Shown here: one piece after another, positions 1 to 10,555 of the stretch
Position numbering within the stretch: position 1 is the first letter of the stretch
How the letters are laid out: each line of letters begins with the position of its first letter
Source: Lathyrus oleraceus
Lineage: Eukaryota > Streptophyta > Magnoliopsida > Fabales > Fabaceae
Assembly: GCF_024323335.1 (NCBI RefSeq)
Contig: NC_066583.1
Coordinates: forward strand, 358,180,377-358,244,376
DNA length: 64,000 nt
Direction: 5' to 3'
Notes under the pieces: generated by a model
Told to the model about the DNA's origin: nothing
Databases searched by the model: none
The model's input: only the letters and a program-made list of their open reading frames with translations
Program-made: the position numbers and the translations under genes

Positions 1-1792
1 GGAAAACAGGAGAAATCCCGAAATATCTGCAGGGGATCCTCAGTATCAACTGAGAACTGCACAAAGCGAGAACTGCTATGAAAGCAACTCCACACAACTC
101 CACTGGGGAACAACCCACTGAGGGAGAACAGATCATCCACGTAGAATCTGCTGCACAAGCAACTCTACCTGGGGAACACAAATAACTACTCCATCGGGAA
201 TACGCCCACTGAAGGAAAAACAGATCGCACAAGTAGATTCTGCAACAAGCCACCCTATTGAGGATCAAAAGCAATCAGGAAATCAACCCAATATGTAGAT
301 GCTAGACCACCAACCCAACCTACTGGGGAACAGAGGTTTCAACAAGCGGAAACCACCACAAAAGCAACTCTGTTGAGTACATCAGCTCTGACGGAGACTC
401 TGAGGGAATTATCCCAGACGCAATCCTGACTCTGACGGGGGATTCTGGTTTTGTCGGAGATACCAACTCTTTTGGGGATTTTGCACAAATGCAATCCACC
501 AAACCACGAATCTACTGGCAGACCTACTGGGGAGATCCATTAAGGGACCCCACTGAGGATATGGAAGAGAGCCAGGGAACAACCACTAAATGCCGACTCT
601 TCCGAGGGTAACACCCACAACTGCTGAGGAGGAACACAATCACTGCCCTGCTGACGGGATAAGCGCTCTGATGTGGAGATAGCAACTCCGTTGGCAACTT
701 GGCCGGGAAAAAGGGTATTGCTGGCGAGGAAACGAAGTCTTCCACAACACTCTGCTCTGGGGATATATCACAGATTCCACTAGCGACTGTGCTGAAGAAA
801 GATATTAACTACCCTGTTCAGCGACTAAGTTGAGGAAAGTGGTAAAGTACCGGGATATCAATCCACCAACCACTGAATCTTCAAAAAGAAGGCGACCATG
901 CTGAGGAGAAAAACAACAACTCCGCTGGCGACCATGCTGGGGAGAAACGGAGTACCTGGGTTCAAACCACCAACTACCGAATCTTCCACAAGGAGAACAC
1001 CCATGCTGGGGGAGAGTACTGCTGGAGAAGAAAACGAAGTCTTCAACAACATCTCTGCTTGGGGGAACAACCCACCACAAAAAACTCTGCTTGGGGAACA
1101 ACCCCAACAATCAAGCAGGAGAAAGAGGATACAATCAATGTCAGGAATATGAACAAATGTCTTACATGTTGGAAATCATGCCACCCTCGGGAGAGCACTG
1201 AGAAATTCTTGAGTATCCTTTCGTCATTGTGAATGTTCACTTTGTTTAAAGCAACAATTTGAAAAAACTTATTTGTTTTAAACAATGACATTTGATCAAT
1301 TAAAACATGCAAAACATTTGTTGAATTAAACAAATAAGAGTGTAAATAATTGGATAAAAAGCTCAAATTGATATGATAGAATGGTAGCCTGCAAATGGCA
1401 AGACTCCATAGATCTGTACAAATTTGAAATCAGTGATATATATTGGAAGAGGGCTACATTGAACATAATGATCTTTTCTCTACCAATTTGAATCTCGATG
1501 TATTCGAAGCTTCAGTCGACGACGAATCGAGAACCTCTGACGAAAAGACGGCTGTGGAACAGAAAGTCTTGTCAGGATGCAGTTACTTGCCAAATCCCTA
1601 AATTTTTGCCTAGATTGCCCCAGGGTGAGGTACTCAATCTAGCGGGATGCAAATATCAATTTTCCAAGTCTCTAATTTTTGCCTGGATCACCCTTGCGGG
1701 TTCTCCACCGAGACGCTCATTTTTGCCTAAGCCGCCCTTTCGGGTTTTCAACTTAGCGAGCTATTCTGTTTTTCTTTTGCATATACTTTTTT
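1..1792 (-). repeat. Ogre 3' untranslated region with degenerate tandem repeats
   Basis: This stretch lies between the pol end and the unseen 3' LTR. Roughly 60-1130 is built of diverged copies of a short G/A-rich module recognisable by recurrent plus-strand words such as CTGGGGA, GGGGAACAACCCAC and CAACTC(T/C)GCTGG, often 20-60 bp apart. Several open frames cross it on both strands (for example 805-1110 and 898-1152), but they only reflect the stop-poor repeat. About 1150-1490 is AT-rich and featureless to me. A 3' UTR rich in variable tandem repeats is established for Ogre elements and has been proposed as a source of satellite DNA. I see no gene. Confidence 0.75.
1601..1765 (-). repeat. 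Three diverged hairpin repeats just downstream of Ogre pol
   Basis: Plus-strand AATTTTTGCC-like starts occur at 1601, 1674 and 1719. Each is followed by a C-rich stretch, a G-rich stretch and a closing arm. The first copy has perfect 8-bp arms (CTAGATTG ... CAATCTAG), the third 5-bp arms (CTAAG ... CTTAG) with an inner CCG/CGG pair, and the second has lost most pairing. The block begins about 30 bp after the integrase stop in element orientation, so it would fold in the RNA immediately 3' of the coding region. Confidence 0.6.
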
Positions 1793-2194
1793 TTAGGCAA
1801 AGTATTTCTTGACTGCATCTGAATTCACAGGACGAGTGAAATCCTCCCCATCCATTGTTGTAAGCATCAAAGCACCGCCTGAAAAGGCTCTCTTAACAAC
1901 ATATGGACCCTCATAGTTTGGAGTCCACTTGCCCCTGGAATCGGGCACGAAAGACAAGACTTTCTTGAGCACGAGGTCACCTTCCCGGAACACACGAGGC
2001 TTGACCTTCTTATCAAATGCTTTCTTCATTCTCTGCTGATATAACTGACCATGGCACATGGCAGTCAATCGCTTCTCTTCAATCAAATTCAATTGGTCGT
2101 AACGACTCTGAACCCATTCAGCATCAGTCAACTTGGCTTCCATCAAGACTCTCATTGATGGGATCTCCACCTCTACTGGGAGAACAGCCTCCAT
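1793..2194 (-). pseudogene. Ogre integrase C-terminal segment
   Basis: A 133-residue frame continues the integrase after a frameshift at about 2173-2194. It starts at GMEAVLPVEVEIPS, a junction normally continuous with the preceding ...GATPFSL of the upstream frame. It contains the small C-terminal integrase domain with a GPY-like segment (NYEGPYVVKRAFSGGAL) that helps target-DNA contact and multimerisation, and it ends in KKYFA and a stop. The two frames overlap by 22 bases, and the shortage of bases at the join identifies the lesion. As a separate protein it would have no activity; it is the tail of a broken polyprotein. Confidence 0.85.
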
Positions 2195-3576
2195 GCCGTA
2201 AGAGAGAAAGGGGTTGCCCCTGTTGAAGTGCGTACAAATGTACGATATCCATGCAAAGCAAATGGCAGCATCTCATGCCAATCTTTGTACGTGACGGTCA
2301 TCTTCTGGATAATCTTCTTGATATTCTTATTAGCAGCTTCAACAGCCCCATTCATCTTAGGTCTGTAGGGAGAGGAATTATGGTGTGCAATCTTGAATTC
2401 AGCGCACAACTCATCCATCATCTTATTATTCAGATTAGATCCATTATCAGTAATGATCTTATCTGGCACACCATAACGGTAAATCAGTTGTTTCTTGATA
2501 AACTTCACAACCACCTGTCTAGTCACATTCGCATACGAAGCGGCTTTAACCCATTTGGTGAAGTAGTCAATTGCTACGAGAATAAACCTGTGCCCATTGG
2601 ACGCCTTCGGTTCAATCATGCCGATCATGTCGATTCCCCACATAGAGAAAGGCCATGGTGATGAAATCACATTCAGAAGTGTCGGAGGAATATGAATCTT
2701 ATCCGCATAAATCTGACACTTGTGGCATTTCTTCACATATTTGCAGCAGTCAGACTCCATTGTCAGCCAATAGTAGCCTGCTCTCAACATCTTTCTAGCC
2801 ATGGCATGTCCATTGGAATGAGTACCAAATGAACCCTCATGGACCTCAGTCATCAACAGGTTTGCTTCGTGTCTGTCCACGCATCTGAGCAGAACCATGT
2901 CAAAATTCCTCTTATACAGCACTTCACCACTGAGGTAGAAACTGCCTGACAACCTTCTCAAAGTTTTCCTATCTTTCACAGATGCCCCAGGTGGGTAAAC
3001 CTGGTTCTGGAGGAAATTCTTGATATCAAAATACCAAGGCTTGTCATCATATACTTCTTCTACTGCAAATACGTGAGCAGGTCTATCCAAGCGCATCACG
3101 GCAATGTTGGGAACTTCATTCCAATACTTGACAACAATCATGGAAGCAAGCGTAGCAAGAGCATCTGCCATCCGATTATCCTCTCGAGGAATATGATGAA
3201 AATCAACTTCTGTAAAGAACGTTGAAATCCTTCTTGCATAATCTCTATAAGGAATGAGACCTGGCTGATTCGTCTCCCATTCACCCTTGATCTGATTGAC
3301 AACCAGGGCCGAATCACCATACACATCAAGATGCTTGATTCTCAAATCAATACATTCTTCCAGTCCCATAATACAGGCCTCATACTCAGCCATATTATTC
3401 GTGCATTTGAAAGTTAGCCTTGCTGTAAGTGGAATATGCGTGCCATGAGGAGTAATGATTACTGCCCCAATTCCATTTCCGTACTGATTTACAGCGCCAT
3501 CAAACACCATCGTCCATCTGGAACCAGGTTCCGGACCTTCATCAAGTGTAGGCTCATCGCAATCTTTCATTTTCAA
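2173..3576 (-). pseudogene. Ogre archaeal-type RNase H and integrase core
   Basis: The 467-residue frame starts within the linker after RT-RNase H. Residues about 18-145 form a second, archaeal-type RNase H with the acidic quartet visible as D26 (VFDGA), E64 (NMAEYEA), D88 (YGDSAL) and D138 (NRMADAL); this extra domain marks Tat-lineage elements. Residues 246-287 carry the integrase HHCC zinc finger (H246, H253, C284, C287). The catalytic DDE core is complete: D316 in GIDMIG, D377 in ITDNGSN and E413 in AVEAANK, with the 35-residue D-to-E spacing of integrases. The frame then shifts before the C-terminal segment. Upstream it is cut off from RNase H by two stops (3679-3681 and 3634-3636). The catalytic residues survive, so this copy decayed recently. 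Confidence 0.9.
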
Positions 3577-3678
3577 ATACAGGATCTCCTCATCTGGGAA
3601 GTCGTACTGAACAGACTGATGATCTTCAATCGGCTAGTGCGTTAAATGGTCAGCCAAGATACTACCTTTGATAGCCTT

Positions 3679-4179
3679 CTAAGCCCGATACTCGATATCA
3701 TACTCAGACAACAGCATTTGCCAACGGGCAATCCTCCCAGTTAAAGCAGGCTTCTCGAAAATATACTTGATTGGATCCATTCTGGATATCAACCAAGTTG
3801 TATGATTTATCATGTACTGGCGCAAACGCTTAGCAGCCCAAGCCAAAGCACAGCACGTCTTCTCAAGCATAGAGTACCGAGACTCACAATCAGTAAACTT
3901 CTTACTGAGGTAGTATATAGCAGATTCTTTCTTCCCTGATTCATCTTGTTGACCGAGTACACAACCCATCGAGTCTTCAAGAACAGTCAAATACATAATC
4001 AGAGGTCTTCCTTCCACAGGCGGAGACAAGATCGGAGGTTCAGACAGATATTCCTTGATATTGTCGAAAGCTTTCTGGAAATCCTTGGTCCAATCATGAG
4101 ACTGATCTTTCCGAAGGAGCTTGAATATCGGCGCACATGTGGCAGTCATGTGGGATATAAATCTGGAAATATAGTTCAA
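3679..4179 (-). pseudogene. Ogre RT connection and first RNase H
   Basis: A 166-residue frame follows the RT directly, separated from it by one TGA at 4195-4197. It begins in the conserved GFLGRLNYIS stretch after RT and contains the RNase H signature region (LIMYLTVLEDSMGCVLGQ and SAIYYLSKKFTDCESRY) that degrades the RNA strand during reverse transcription. It ends with a TAG at 3679-3681 after YDIEYRA. A second in-frame TAG follows at 3634-3636 in the linker before the archaeal-type RNase H. All three stops are explained by single C-to-T changes on the coding strand (CGA or CAG codons). Inference: these are methylcytosine deamination scars, not programmed signals. Confidence 0.88.
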
Positions 4180-4194
4180 GCGGCCAAGAAAACC

Positions 4195-5250
4195 TCAGAC
4201 TTGCTTCTCAGTTTTGGGTGCAGGCATCTCTTGTATTGCTTTGACCTTTGCAGGATCAACCTCAATACCTCTCTCGCTTACCACAAAACCCAACAACTTG
4301 CCGGAACGGACTCCAAATGTACATTTGTTCGGATTCAGGCGAAGTCTAAACTTCCTCAAACGCTGAAAAAGCTTCAACAAATGCTCAACATGTTCAACTT
4401 CCATTCGGGACTTAGCAATCATATCATCAACATAGACCTTTATCTCCTTGTGCATCATATCATGAAACAAGGTAGTCATAGCTCGTTGATACGTGGCTCC
4501 GGCGTTCTTCAAACCGAAGGGCATCACTCGATAACAGAATATTCCCCAAGGTGTGATGAATGTTGTCTTCTCCATATCCTCGGGTGCCATTTTGATTTGA
4601 TTATATCCGGAAAATCCGTCCATAAACGAAAAGACTTTGAATTTAGCTGTATTGTCTACCAACATATCAATGTGTGGTAGAGGAAAATCATCTTTCGGAC
4701 TAGCCTTATTTAAATCTCTGTAATCAACACACATACGGACTTTTCCGTCCTTCTTAGGCACAGGCACAATATTGGCCACCCATTGAGGATATGTAGAAGT
4801 CACCAGAAACCCCGCATCAATTTGCTTCTGAACTTCCTCTTTGATCTTTACTGCCATATCAGGATGAGTTCTTCTGAGCTTCTGCTTCACAGGCACGCAC
4901 TCAGGCTTCAAAGGCAGGAAATGTTGCGAAATATCTGTATCTAAACCCGGCATGTCTTCATACGACCAAGCGAAGATATCGGAATATTCTCGTAGCAATT
5001 CGATCAATCTCTTCTTGACAGACTCTTCAAGAAGTGCCCCAATCTTCACCATACGAACACAATCCTCAGACCCCAAGTTGACTGTTTCCAAATCTTCAAG
5101 GTGCGGCTGAATGATCTTCTTCTCGTGCTCAAGGAAACGGGTAATTTCATCAGGAATCCCTTCAATATCATCTTCCTCTTCCTCGAATACAGGGAATTCA
5201 AAATTGGGAGATGGCGTTGGATCATTATGTTCAATGGGTTTTAGAATCAA
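4195..5250 (-). pseudogene. Ogre reverse transcriptase
   Basis: A 351-residue frame encodes the RT palm and fingers. Visible motifs are VDYRDLNKASPKDDFPLP (residues 176-192), the catalytic aspartate in FMDGFSGYNQ (D211), MPFGLKNAGATYQ (243-255) and YVDD (273-276). An acidic leader (VFEEEEDDIEG) precedes it. The frame has no methionine start: it begins as exon 2 immediately after a splice acceptor at 5252-5254, so the listed start is the exon edge, not a translation start. It ends in a premature TGA after KTEKQV. In an intact element this would be the middle of a gag-pol polyprotein made only from spliced RNA. Confidence 0.9.
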
Positions 5251-5251
5251 C

Positions 5252-5518
5252 CTGCATAATGATTTTGGTTAATGAAAAACTTTAGAATTTAAACAAGCAA
5301 ATCATTATGCAGATGAAGAATGTTGCTTTTATTCTTGTTTTTATGGGTTTTTTGTGATCACTGATTTCATGCAAAAGAAAAAAGTGAAAACAAATGGAAA
5401 AACAAATGTTTAACAATGCATTAATTGAATGAAATATCATTGTATTAAATGCTGCCAACAATGTCATCACTTCTCCTTTTGGCATGGGAGAAGGGTTTTA
5501 AACAAAGTGAACAATTAC
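5252..5518 (-). other. Predicted Ogre intron between protease and RT
   Basis: On the minus strand a GTAATT donor (GT at 5518-5517) and a TTATGCAG acceptor (AG at 5253-5252) enclose 267 nt, with a CATTAACC branch-point-like sequence shortly before the acceptor. Removing it joins the protease frame to the RT frame in phase: two bases before the donor plus the first base of exon 2 form one codon. Ogre elements of pea are known to carry a partly spliced intron at this place. Oddly, a TAA (5523-5521) sits two bases before the donor in the upstream frame, so even the spliced product would terminate. Confidence 0.8.
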
Positions 5519-5520
5519 TC

Positions 5521-6156
5521 TTATCTATGGATGACTGTAGGAACATCCACAGCGACCCAATTGTGGCAGACACCACCAAGAATGATGAAATTGTTCAGAT
5601 CCTCTGCATCCTCTTCCAAGATAGCAGCAGCCTCTTCAGATTGATCAGCATGGATGAATCCTCCACTCGTGAACAAACCTTGCTCATTATATGCCCTAGA
5701 ACAGTAGCCAATGCCAGCCCGGGATCTATTGTCTTCAAGCTCAATCATCTTCCCCAAACCAGCAACTGCACCACATTCAATGGCCAGTTTCGCATCTCTA
5801 TAGGAAGAAAATGAAGGAGACTTCTTCTCAATCGGTTCATCAATAGATAAAGCTTGGAACGGAGTTCCAACTTCATCCTCAGCGTCGATATATGAGAAAG
5901 AAGACAAGTGGCTAACCAGGAGAGCCTTTTCTCCCCCTACCACAACCAGTTTCTTGTTCTTGACAAATTTCAGCTTCTGGTGTAGGGTGGATGTCACGGC
6001 GCCAGCCTCATGAATCCATGGTCTACCAAGGAGACAGCTATATGATGGGTGGATATCCATGACCTGGAAGGTAACCTGGAAATCACTTGGTCCAATCTTG
6101 ATTGGGAGGTCAACTTCCCCAATCACAGTCTTGCGCGACCCATCAAATGCTTTCAC
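5521..6156 (-). pseudogene. Ogre protease C-terminal half and linker
   Basis: A 211-residue frame carries the second half of the retropepsin fold: a flap-like segment, then YSCLLGRPWIHEAGAV (the conserved ILGRPW box of plant Ty3/gypsy proteases), followed by a linker towards RT that ends at the intron donor. It is in the same frame as the preceding gag-protease frame and is separated only by TAG at 6169-6171. The apparent start at 6156 is a GTG codon inside the old frame and not a real initiation site. Protease would cleave the polyprotein in virus-like particles; with the stop in its middle this copy cannot form. Confidence 0.85.
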
Positions 6157-6168
6157 AACAACACCACT

Positions 6169-8037
6169 CTACCTCATAGGAGGACCTTGATATGATAACT
6201 TGGAGAGTGTGGTCTTTGGCAATACATTCAGAGATGATCCCGTGTCCACCAGCATGTTGGACATGGCATCAGACTTGCAATTCATAGAAATATGTAAAGC
6301 CATGTTGTGGTCTCTTCCCTCCTCAGGGAGATCAGCGTCACAGAAACTCAACGTGTTGCAAGCAGTGATGTTTGCAACTATACCATCAAATTGTTCCATG
6401 GTGACATCATGATCAACATATGCCAGATCCAAAACTTTCTGCAGAGCCTCCCTATGGGGTTCTGAATTCAGCAGCAGAGATAAAACGGAAATTTTGGATG
6501 GCGTTTGTAGAAGCTGGTCTACAACATTGTACTCACTCTTTTTGATGAGCCTCAGCATCTCATCAGATTCTTCATTCACAATGCCACTAGGGCCAACTGA
6601 AGAAGCAGGAGTCTTTTGTACAGAGGAGGGTTTGGCAACATTAAGTGCCGGATTCTGACTATTCACAGCAGTCCCAACCGGACGCTCAGCAGTATCAGAA
6701 GCAACAGCCTTCGCCTGAGGCTTAGGCGCAGAGAATACGCGACCACTCCGGGTCAACCCACTTACATCAGCAATGTTGGTGACAGAGGTAGAAGGCAACG
6801 GCACTTCTCTCCCATCTTCAACAGCAACGGGGTTATATCTGAATGGAACAGCTCGGTCAGAAGAATAAGGCACAGGGCCTGCAGGCTTGATTGTTAGTGA
6901 AGGAGAAACCTCTGGCTTGCTGCTATCATAGTGAATAACAACAGGCTCAGGCAGCTTGAACACAGGAGATATAACATTGACCTCTGGTTCATCCTCATCA
7001 ACATTGCGATTCTGCAGAATCTCAATGGTTCCCTCATCTAGCAACTCTTGAATTTCTCTTCGCACTTGGCGACACCCCAAACGATTCACTGAACAGATGC
7101 GGCATTTGTCGTGGTCATGCTCCATATGGCTGTATTGACACAGCAACCGATGTAATTCGACCAGTGACTGTCTAATATGGCTGACATATTTGACTCTGTA
7201 TTTGCCAGGGCATCCCTGGACCATATTAACAGATTTCCCATGCGCGGGCAATGGGTTCTTGGTAACATTGGGGCCTGAGTCTTCAAAGCTCAGGATTCCA
7301 CATCTCATAAGGTCTTGAACCTTAGTCTTCAGTGGGTAGCAATTTTCAATGTTATGACCCGGAGCACCGGAATGATAAACACAGTTCTGATCCGGTTTGT
7401 ACCACCATTGCGGATTTGCAGGAATAGCAGGAGGATCCCTGGGTGTAACCAACTTCCTTTCCAACAAGGAAGGATATAACTCTGCATATGACATAGGAAT
7501 TGGATCGAAGCTGATCTTTTTCCTATCATAACTCAAGTTAGCTTGGTTGGTTGTACTGCCACGAGGCTGGTAAGCCTGTTGCTGTGGACGCTGTTGTTGC
7601 TGATACTGAGGCTGCTGAGGTTGCTGATATTGAGCATTGTCTCTGAATACAGGTGCTATATGAGCCACCTGATGCTGATTGTTGTTACGCCGTGCAGGCT
7701 TCCTCTGAACAGAGGGTCTTCTAGGCTTAGCCTGGGATTGCACAGCATGTGCCTCCCCATCCTTCTTCTTAAACGCCCCATACCGTTTAGAAGAAGAGCT
7801 CTCATCTTTTGCCAATCGTCCTTCACGGACTCCTTCCTCCAGACGCATCCCCATGTTCACCATCTCGGTGAAATCAGAGGGAGCACTTGCTACCATCCGC
7901 TCATAATAGAATGAGCTAAGAGTCTTCAGAAAGATCTTAGTCATTTCTTTCTCCTCTAGCGGGGGAGTAATCTGAGCAGCCAACTCTCGCCACCTCTGGG
8001 CGTACTCCTTGAATGTCTCTTTATCCTTCTGAGACAT
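6169..8037 (-). pseudogene. Ogre gag C-terminal part, zinc-knuckle-like motif and protease N-terminal half
   Basis: A 622-residue frame begins in the retrotransposon gag domain (MSQKDKETFKEYAQRWREL), continues through a Q-rich stretch (QPQQPQYQQQQRPQQQ), and then a zinc-knuckle-like cluster (CVYHSGAPGHNIENC) in the nucleocapsid position. A long P/S-rich linker follows, and the protease active site is D598 in VDTGSSLNVLP. It ends at an in-frame TAG (6169-6171) right inside the protease. Upstream it is out of frame with the gag N-terminus: the coding strand lacks one base of a G run near 8040. Gag would package the RNA; none of this can be made as one protein from this copy. Confidence 0.88.
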
Positions 8038-8924
8038 GTCCTGAGCTGATCACGGTCAGGCGCCATATCAACATTGTACTTGTACTGCTTGACGAAGGCT
8101 TCGCCAAGATTATTGAAGGATCGGATATTAGCACTGTCCAAACTCATGTACCATCTGAGTGTAGCACCGGACAGACTGTCTTGAAAATAATGGATCAGAA
8201 GCTGATCATTATCAGTTTGGGTAGACATCTTTCTGGCGTACATAACCAGATGAGCAAGAGGGCAGGTGTTCCCCTTATATTTTTCAAAGTCGGGCACTTT
8301 GAACTTGATCGGTATCTTAACACCTGGAACTAAACACAACTCGGCAGCAGACTTGCCGAACAAATCTTTCCCTCTGAGAGTCTTCAACTCCTTTCTCAGC
8401 TCGAGGAATTGATCATTCATAGCGTCCATCTTCTCATTAACATCCGGGCCCTCAGACGGCTCGGAATGATAGATGGTGTCGTCTACCCTAGGCATGGTAT
8501 GCACGACAGGAGGAGCAGCAACAGGGACCGGGCTAGATGCCGGCATATGAGCAAAGGTTGGAGCAGGAATATCAGGCATGAAACCTGGAGGCATTCCCCA
8601 AGGGAACCCGGCTGGCATAGCATGAGGCGCAAAATGAGCACTAGCAGCTGGCGCAGTCGAAGCGACGATCTCAGAAATAACTGTCCTCTGGACAGGAGTT
8701 GCAGGCGGTTGAGCAGGTTGATTCTGGGCAGCAAGAAGTTGCTCCATCAAAGCGCCAAGTCTGGCGACCTCTTCTTTCAATTCACGGTTCTCTTGTTCTA
8801 GCTGATCCATAACTCTTGCAGAATTGGCTCGAGTATAATACCGGTGAGTCAGCTTGTCTTCAAAATAAATGAAGAACACAGAGTTAGGACAAGAAGACCA
8901 AAAATAAGGTACCTGCTTATGCAA
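7956..8924 (-). pseudogene. Ogre gag N-terminal part
   Basis: A 322-residue frame holds the N-terminal coiled coil (MDQLEQENRELKEEVARLG, M at 8810), a proline/alanine-rich spacer with repeated MP motifs, and the start of the gag capsid domain (YKGNTCPLAHLVMYARKM ... LRWYMSLDSANIRSFNNLGEAF). The real protein leaves this frame at about 8040, where one base is missing; the last 30 or so residues here are out-of-frame read-through. Whether translation starts at 8924 or 8810 cannot be decided: residues before 8810 (YYTRANSARV) look gag-like, so the longer form is plausible. Confidence 0.83.
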
Positions 8925-9106
8925 AATGATGCATGAAATGTTTGTGCATATGCTTTATTTTATTTTCAAGGAACTCTTAGGGTATTATTTGCAATTTTGA
9001 ATATTAAGCATTTTAACTTCATATGGAAAATATCTCATTCAATATATTCGAGACAAAGAAGTACATCATTTTTTATCATTATAAAGAGAAAAGGAAAATA
9101 AACATC

Positions 9107-10555
9107 CTATGGATCCCTAATAGCTCGGGATGCTGGAAGACGAGATGCACAAAGCTTCTTGATCTCTCTCTCATAGGCTGCTTCCATGTCCGCCTTCTCT
9201 TTCGCAAGTCGATCATACTTCCTCTTCCAGAACTTGGAAGACTGAGGAAGCAGAGAAGTCCAAGTGTCGTTGGGATCATCGATCACCCGATGCTCGAGAA
9301 ACTCAATCAGAGCGTCCTTCTCCTTTAGCTGTTGAAGCAACTCTTCTCTTTCACGGATCCAAGCACGTGAAAGGTCTTCTTCTCTCAACTCCTCTACACA
9401 TTGGTTAGGGAGGGTTGAAGGCCCAGCCACATCCAACGGTGTAGGTCTCGGATGATCATATGGCATCAGATACTCAGAAGCTCTCTGTCTGACCCAAGAA
9501 GTGTATGGCTCCAAAGCAATGCAGTTCTTCGGACCCAACTCATTCCTACTCTTCTTGCAGATCTTGCGCCAAGCGCGGACAAATCTGGCTTTCAGGCCTT
9601 GGGGATCTTTACCCTCCTGAAAGAATACACCTTCTAACAGAATGTTATGGGGTTTATCCTTTAGGGGGAACCCAAGCTGACGACGTGCTAAGATGGGGTT
9701 GTAGCTGATCCCACCACATGTACCAAGAAAAGGCACATTAGGGAACTCACCACAATAGTCAATAATCTGCACAGTATCATACACACGATCATACCAAGAG
9801 ATATCATCATTAGTGAGAGACATAAGTCTCTGAGACCACCGTAGACATCCCTTGTTCTCCTTGAAAGCAAGCGTCTGCGGCAAGTGCGAAATAAACCACT
9901 TGTACAGTAGAGGCAGACAGCAGACGATAACTCCTCCACCCTTTGCATTCCTCAGATGCAAGGAGAAATAGGCATCACCCAACAGAGTCGGAACGGGATT
10001 AAGAACTGAAAAGATCCTAATGGCGTTCACGTCCACAAATTTGTCGATGTTGGGGAACAGGACCAACCCATAGATGAGCAGCACAAATAAAGCCTCAAAG
10101 GCATCCTCACTCCTGGCCTTCCCATAAAAGGTAGCTTGAGCGACGAGGAACTCGGAAGGAAAACCCTGAATTCCACCTTTGGTAGTCAGATTAGCTTTAA
10201 TCAAGTCTTCATCTATGTGCAACAAACTTGCAATCTCTCGAGCGGTCGGAATACTCTCTAAGCCACTGAACGGCACCTGATCCAGAATAGGAATCCCAAT
10301 AAGGTGAGAATACTCCTCCAAGGTAGGCAACAACTGGAAGTCCGGAAAAGAGAAGCAATGATACAGAGGATCATAAAACTGAGCCAAAGTACTCATCAAT
10401 CCCTCATCAACCTGAGTAGTCAACAGAGGCAGAAGCTTCCCATAGCGAGCTTTGAAACCCAAGGGATCTAATACATAAGATGTCAGATTCCTTAACTCTT
10501 TCACATCAGGCTGTCTAAAGTTGTACTTCTTTGTATGCCTTTTTAGTCTTTCCAT
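9107..10555 (-). CDS. Ogre ORF1, extra open frame upstream of gag
   Basis: This is the only Ogre frame here without a visible lesion: 482 codons from an ATG at 10555-10553 to the stop at 9107. Residues about 1-370 form a mostly hydrophobic/aromatic globular region with W- and L-rich helices (for example YDPLYHCFSFPDFQLLPTLE and GTCGGISYNPILARRQLGFP). Residues about 385-470 are charged and probably coiled coil (ELREEDLSRAWIREREELL, LIEFLEH). An ORF at this position is characteristic of Ogre. Its product is a plant-retroelement family, I believe catalogued as DUF7745, and its function is unknown. A weak resemblance to the plant mobile domain is inference only. It is separated from gag by about 180 bp, so it would need its own translation event. 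Its integrity contrasts with the broken gag-pol. Confidence 0.85.
   Translation of the reverse strand: MERLKRHTKKYNFRQPDVKELRNLTSYVLDPLGFKARYGKLLPLLTTQVDEGLMSTLAQFYDPLYHCFSFPDFQLLPTLEEYSHLIGIPILDQVPFSGLESIPTAREIASLLHIDEDLIKANLTTKGGIQGFPSEFLVAQATFYGKARSEDAFEALFVLLIYGLVLFPNIDKFVDVNAIRIFSVLNPVPTLLGDAYFSLHLRNAKGGGVIVCCLPLLYKWFISHLPQTLAFKENKGCLRWSQRLMSLTNDDISWYDRVYDTVQIIDYCGEFPNVPFLGTCGGISYNPILARRQLGFPLKDKPHNILLEGVFFQEGKDPQGLKARFVRAWRKICKKSRNELGPKNCIALEPYTSWVRQRASEYLMPYDHPRPTPLDVAGPSTLPNQCVEELREEDLSRAWIREREELLQQLKEKDALIEFLEHRVIDDPNDTWTSLLPQSSKFWKRKYDRLAKEKADMEAAYEREIKKLCASRLPASRAIRDP

Noticed and set aside
805..1152. Overlapping frames on both strands as genes
   Set aside because: Arise from stop-poor repeats of the Ogre 3' UTR.
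3946..4680. 244-residue plus-strand frame
   Set aside because: It is the antisense of the Ogre RT and RNase H.
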